From Agathobacter sp. (GTDB lineage Bacteria > Bacillota > Clostridia > Lachnospirales > Lachnospiraceae): a stretch of DNA of 64,000 nucleotides. The stretch spans positions 1-64,000 of the forward strand of contig JALFLB010000005.1 of NCBI GenBank assembly GCA_022775045.1, given 5' to 3'. The notes under the pieces were generated by a model, which did not search any database, had not been told where the DNA came from, and saw only the letters and a program-made list of their open reading frames with translations. Numbering within the stretch: position 1 is the stretch's first letter; each line of letters begins with the position of its first letter. A program made the position numbers and the translations under genes. Of this stretch, positions 61,348-64,000 are shown piece after piece.

Positions 61348-62284
61348 TATTGTAGTACCCATGTACAATGAACAAGATTCCCTGACCATTCTGTATCAGG
61401 AACTGAATCGTGTGACTGAAAAATTAGACGGATATGAATTTGAGTATCTTTTTGTGAATGATGGTTCCTCCGATGGAACACTTGCCAAGATCAAAAGCCT
61501 GGCAGAGCGCGATACGAGAGTCCGCTATGTTTCCTTCTCCAGAAATTTTGGAAAAGAAGCGGCACTGTATGCTGGATTGGGCACTGCAACCGGGGACTAT
61601 GTTGCAACGATGGACGCGGATTTACAGGATCCTCCCGCACTTCTCCCGAAAATGATCGAGATGCTGGAGGAGGGTTGCTGCGACAATGTCGCAACAAGGC
61701 GGGTGAACCGTAGGGGGGAGCCGCCGATCAGGTCCTTTTTTGCGAGATGCTTTTATAAGCTGATGAGACATCTTACACAGATTGATATCGCGGATGGGGC
61801 GAGGGACTTTCGTCTGATGCGCCGGGAAATGGTTGATTCTATCCTTGCGGTGGAGGAATATAATCGTTTTTCCAAGGGCATTTTTGCGTGGGTTGGTTAC
61901 GAGACCCGATGGCTGGAATTTGAAAATGTAGAGAGGGCGGCAGGAGAGACGAAGTGGAGCTTTTGGAAGCTGGTCCGGTATTCGATGGATGGGATTATCA
62001 ATTTTTCAGATATGCCAATTCGGATTTCTTCCTATCTCGGACTGCTGCTGACGGTGCTGTCATTTGTGGCGATTGTTGTAGAAGTGATCCGTGCACTGGT
62101 ATTCGGCGATCCGGTTGCAGGCTGGCCATCCCTGGTATGCATTATCACGTTTATCGGCGGAATCCAACTGTTTTGTATGGGAATCATGGGGCAGTATATA
62201 GCCAAGACCTATATGGAAGTCAAACATCGGCCTCACTACATTATAAAAGAAAGCAATTGCGAAAACATTAAGCGCAACCATTGA
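61328..62284 (+). CDS. CsbB/GtrB-like polyprenyl-phosphate glycosyltransferase
   Basis: A 318-residue GT2 enzyme that should load a sugar onto undecaprenyl phosphate. ISIVVPMYNEQ opens the GT-A fold, FVNDGSSDGT binds nucleotide, DADLQDP (D96, D98) binds metal, GARDFRLM and GETKWSFWKL are family motifs, and two C-terminal membrane segments lie at about 238-260 and 273-300. It ends ESNCENIKRNH; the DNA for these last residues contains GCAATTGCGAA, the same motif that forms the edge of foldback copy B just downstream. ATG 61328 (GGAAGAG upstream) is used. Confidence 0.92.
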   Translation: MAKKRISIVVPMYNEQDSLTILYQELNRVTEKLDGYEFEYLFVNDGSSDGTLAKIKSLAERDTRVRYVSFSRNFGKEAALYAGLGTATGDYVATMDADLQDPPALLPKMIEMLEEGCCDNVATRRVNRRGEPPIRSFFARCFYKLMRHLTQIDIADGARDFRLMRREMVDSILAVEEYNRFSKGIFAWVGYETRWLEFENVERAAGETKWSFWKLVRYSMDGIINFSDMPIRISSYLGLLLTVLSFVAIVVEVIRALVFGDPVAGWPSLVCIITFIGGIQLFCMGIMGQYIAKTYMEVKHRPHYIIKESNCENIKRNH

Positions 62285-62933
62285 CAGGCAATTGCGAACT
62301 TAATCCGTTTTGTACTATCCGCCAGCATCAGTGTGTGATTCTATGTGGATCGTTTTCGGTGGTTTACCCTGTGTGTATCTCTATACCATTTATGACACAA
62401 TCATTCGCATCCATGCACAAATTGCCCCAAGGTAGGAATTTTTATCAAAGATGTTTCGTCTTTGCATTTGGTGAGTGCGATATTTCTCGTCTCTTCGTTA
62501 TCTGCACCGCCGTTGGTGCGCACAAACCGTAAATCTAGCAGTTGTAAGCATCCGGGCACTCTTCGAGGTTTCACGGCGGGGGCGGCATGAACCGCCATCC
62601 ATGGCTTTGACATGCCTAAACGCACATCGTGTGCGTTCCCCCGCCGTTCATTTATTGCCCGGATGCCTAACATCTGCACGATTTACTAAAAGGCGCACTA
62701 ACAGCGGTGCAGATATCCGAAGGACGTTAGAAATATCGGCGCGGAAAAATGCAAACAAAGAAACATCCATAAGGATAAAAATTCCGTTGGGTGCAATTTG
62801 TAGCCTGGAATGCGAGTTGTGGCATAAATCGTATAGAGATATACACGGGAAAGCCACTTGGTATGACTCACATAGAATCACACACTGATGCAGGCGGCTA
62901 ATTCAAAACAGGAAGTCGTTTGGCACTTGCTTA
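62285..62933. repeat. Foldback element copy B (inverted relative of copy A)
   Basis: A 649-bp imperfect palindrome, in the opposite orientation to copy A. Edges CAGGCAATTGCGAAC (62285 on) and GTTTGGCACTTGCTTA (to 62933). A 23-bp inverted repeat is perfect within the copy, 62324-62346 against 62869-62891 (GCATCAGTGTGTGATTCTAT and its complement plus GTG). Central stems are CGGCGGGGG (62574-62582)/CCCCCGCCG (62638-62646) and AACGCACA-TCG-TGTGCGTT. The inner about 400 bp is nearly identical to copy A reversed; the outer about 90 bp on each side differs between copies but still pairs within the copy. No transposase. Confidence 0.9.
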
Positions 62934-62963
62934 GCAATAATTAATAGAAGAGGAGAAAATGCA

Positions 62964-63236
62964 ATGAACAAGGAAAACAGAAAAAAGGCACAGGAGGCAC
63001 GTGCACAGAAGAAAGCCAGGGAGGAAAAGAAAAATAAGATTGGGAAAGTGATGAAATTCTGGGTGCCGATTATCGGAATTGTTGTGATTACGATTGTACT
63101 GATTGTGGCGATTGCAACATCAGGGGCAGATAACTCAGGAGAAAATGTTTCCGATGATTCCCAGATTGAAATGAATTTTACAGATGATGACGGCAATGTA
63201 TATGAGGTTACAGACATGTCCGAAATCGAGGAATAA
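62964..63236 (+). CDS. Small single-pass membrane protein
   Basis: A 90-residue protein. The N-terminus is highly basic (KENRKKAQEARAQKKAREEK), then one membrane segment (about 32-50: FWVPIIGIVVITIVLIVAIA), then a short acidic, Asp/Asn/Glu-rich external tail. No known family. AGAGGAG precedes the ATG. It follows foldback copy B directly, so its promoter is either in that element or upstream of it. Confidence 0.75.
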   Translation: MNKENRKKAQEARAQKKAREEKKNKIGKVMKFWVPIIGIVVITIVLIVAIATSGADNSGENVSDDSQIEMNFTDDDGNVYEVTDMSEIEE

Positions 63237-63332
63237 AAGGATCGAAAAACGAAGGAACCGTCCATTGGTCCCATTTATTACCCATAGAAAAGATTATTCT
63301 TTTTCCAGAAAAGGACAAAGGAGGAAAAAGAA

Positions 63333-63557
63333 ATGCGTATATGGTTGGGTGATGGACATATGGATAAGGAGGCGCTGCTGCTTCTGGCGGTTGCTGCATT
63401 TATGGCAGCCATCGGGCTTCTGGCATTGTGGGGAGGATGTGCAGGAATAAAACTGGAAAATCTTGGAGTATGGAACGTGGCGGGAATCCTTGCCGGTCTG
63501 ACAGGCGGTATCTTTGGCGTTTTTTTGCTGATTGGACTTCTTGGAAAAGGAGAGTGA
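63333..63557 (+). CDS. Small membrane protein, two helices
   Basis: A 74-residue protein with two hydrophobic segments (about 13-33 and 46-70) separated by a short loop with LENLGVWN. Gly/Ala/Leu-rich; no known family. AAAGGAGG sits before the ATG at 63333. It may be cotranscribed with the preceding small gene. Confidence 0.65.
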   Translation: MRIWLGDGHMDKEALLLLAVAAFMAAIGLLALWGGCAGIKLENLGVWNVAGILAGLTGGIFGVFLLIGLLGKGE

Positions 63558-63571
63558 AGCTGCAATTTTGA

Positions 63572-63600
63572 TTGACGGGGTATTCAATGTTTTATATAAT
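63572..63600 (+). promoter_or_regulatory. sigma-A promoter of the 63636 gene
   Basis: TTGACG (63572-63577), 17 bp, TATAAT (63595-63600). Start of transcription near 63607; AAAGGGG and ATG 63636 follow. Confidence 0.85.
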
Positions 63601-63635
63601 GAAAACAGCGTATTAAGACTTTGAAAGGGGTATAC

Positions 63636-64000
63636 ATGATAAAGTTTTCAAAAACAAAGAAAGTTGTAAGCATTGTCTTAAGCTGCGCAATTTTCATTAC
63701 GGGAAGCATTCATGCTGTAAATGTCAGGGCAGCGTCTGCAGATGCTGCTTTTTCGACACAGATGAAACAGGCAGGATTCCCGGATAGTTATATTGATTCG
63801 CTGGCTTCGTTACATAATGCCTATCCGCAGTGGCAGTTTGAGGCCGTACAGACAGGACTCGACTGGAACACTGTGATTGAGAAGGAAAGTAAAAACGGCG
63901 TCAATCTCGTGCCGAAGAGTGGGGATGATGCGAGAAAATCAACTGCGTCAGGTGCGTATGACTGGTTTACCAATACATGGACAATCTATGACGGATCCTC
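63636..64000 (+). CDS. Secreted protein, N-terminal part (possible cell-wall glucosaminidase)
   Basis: The first 121 codons of a gene that runs past the window. The N-terminus is a signal peptide: basic start IKFSKTKK, hydrophobic core VVSIVLSCAIFITGS, then an alanine-rich cleavage region (VRAASADAA). The mature part reads FSTQMKQAGFPDSYIDSLAS and LHNAYPQWQFEAVQTGLDW, a segment I associate with large Lachnospiraceae wall enzymes (N-acetylglucosaminidase type), often followed by GH73 or SH3 domains. The catalytic domain is outside the window, so function is provisional. Confidence 0.7.
   Translation, partial: MIKFSKTKKVVSIVLSCAIFITGSIHAVNVRAASADAAFSTQMKQAGFPDSYIDSLASLHNAYPQWQFEAVQTGLDWNTVIEKESKNGVNLVPKSGDDARKSTASGAYDWFTNTWTIYDGS

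Noticed and set aside
62285-62300. Target-site duplications flanking the foldback copies
   Set aside because: The bases outside both edges were compared and no convincing short direct repeat was found at either copy; the exact edges are themselves uncertain.
1-64000. CRISPR arrays, restriction-modification or other known defence genes, prophage
   Set aside because: No regularly spaced repeats, Cas, methylase, endonuclease or phage structural genes were seen in any region.

Overview
The window reads as chromosome of a Gram-positive, low-to-mid GC, spore-forming Clostridia, most likely a Lachnospiraceae species. The evidence is gene content and order: sigH downstream of cysS-mrnC-rlmB, a YlmC/YmxH sporulation protein, a SpoVB-type exporter, aspartate carbamoyltransferase with a separate regulatory subunit, a prkC/stp/rsgA/rpe/thiN block, AGGAGG-type ribosome sites and sigma-A promoters (TTGACA-17-TATAAT). 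CheY and CheC homologues and an active-looking EAL protein suggest motility or c-di-GMP signalling. The genus cannot be fixed from this sequence alone.

Layout. 1-2.7 kb: the 5' part of RNase P RNA (minus strand), then a three-gene operon (zinc-ribbon membrane protein, DUF5685-like protein, J-domain protein) and a PH-domain protein. 2.8-4.6 kb: pyrBI and a small membrane protein. 4.7-13.3 kb: tetrapyrrole operon from glutamyl-tRNA to precorrin-2/sirohydrochlorin (precorrin-2 dehydrogenase, hemB, hemL, hemA, hemC, fused cobA-hemD) with an EAL gene inside it. 13.3-13.9 kb: foldback element copy A. 13.96-25.8 kb: priA-def-fmt-protease-rsmB-rlmN-stp-prkC-rsgA-rpe-thiN. 26-29 kb: ychF, ymxH, nrdR, an unknown gene and yqeG. 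29-34.4 kb: a divergent ABC-2 exporter and two-component system resembling LnrLMN/LnrJK. 34.5-41.6 kb: rpiB, efp, SpoVB-like exporter, cysteine desulfurase, Cof phosphatase, metH. 41.6-46.2 kb: tRNA-Val, tRNA-Met, a HAD-kinase fusion, metY, pta, ispF. 46.3-50.2 kb: cysS-mrnC-rlmB-sigH-mecA. 50.2-56.2 kb: cheC-cheY, a cytosolic BMP-like protein with a metallophosphoesterase, tRNA-Thr, a transglycosylase, lysA. 56.3-62.3 kb: tRNA-Leu, an XRE regulator with a 92-residue partner, then an LTA-synthase-like/YfhO/CsbB-like operon. 62.3-62.9 kb: foldback element copy B (inverted). The window ends with two small membrane proteins and the start of a secreted protein.

How it fits together. The tetrapyrrole operon stops at precorrin-2/sirohydrochlorin, so it probably feeds siroheme or cobalamin; the cobalamin-dependent MetH and the sulfhydrylase MetY in the same window fit that. 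Wall and envelope functions recur (PrkC, LtaS/YfhO/CsbB, lytic enzymes, SpoVB).

The most unusual structure is a pair of roughly 650-bp elements, 49 kb apart in opposite orientation. Each is one long imperfect palindrome with no transposase gene. Base differences between the copies are partly compensatory, which indicates that the foldback itself is under selection. I do not recognise it as a named family.
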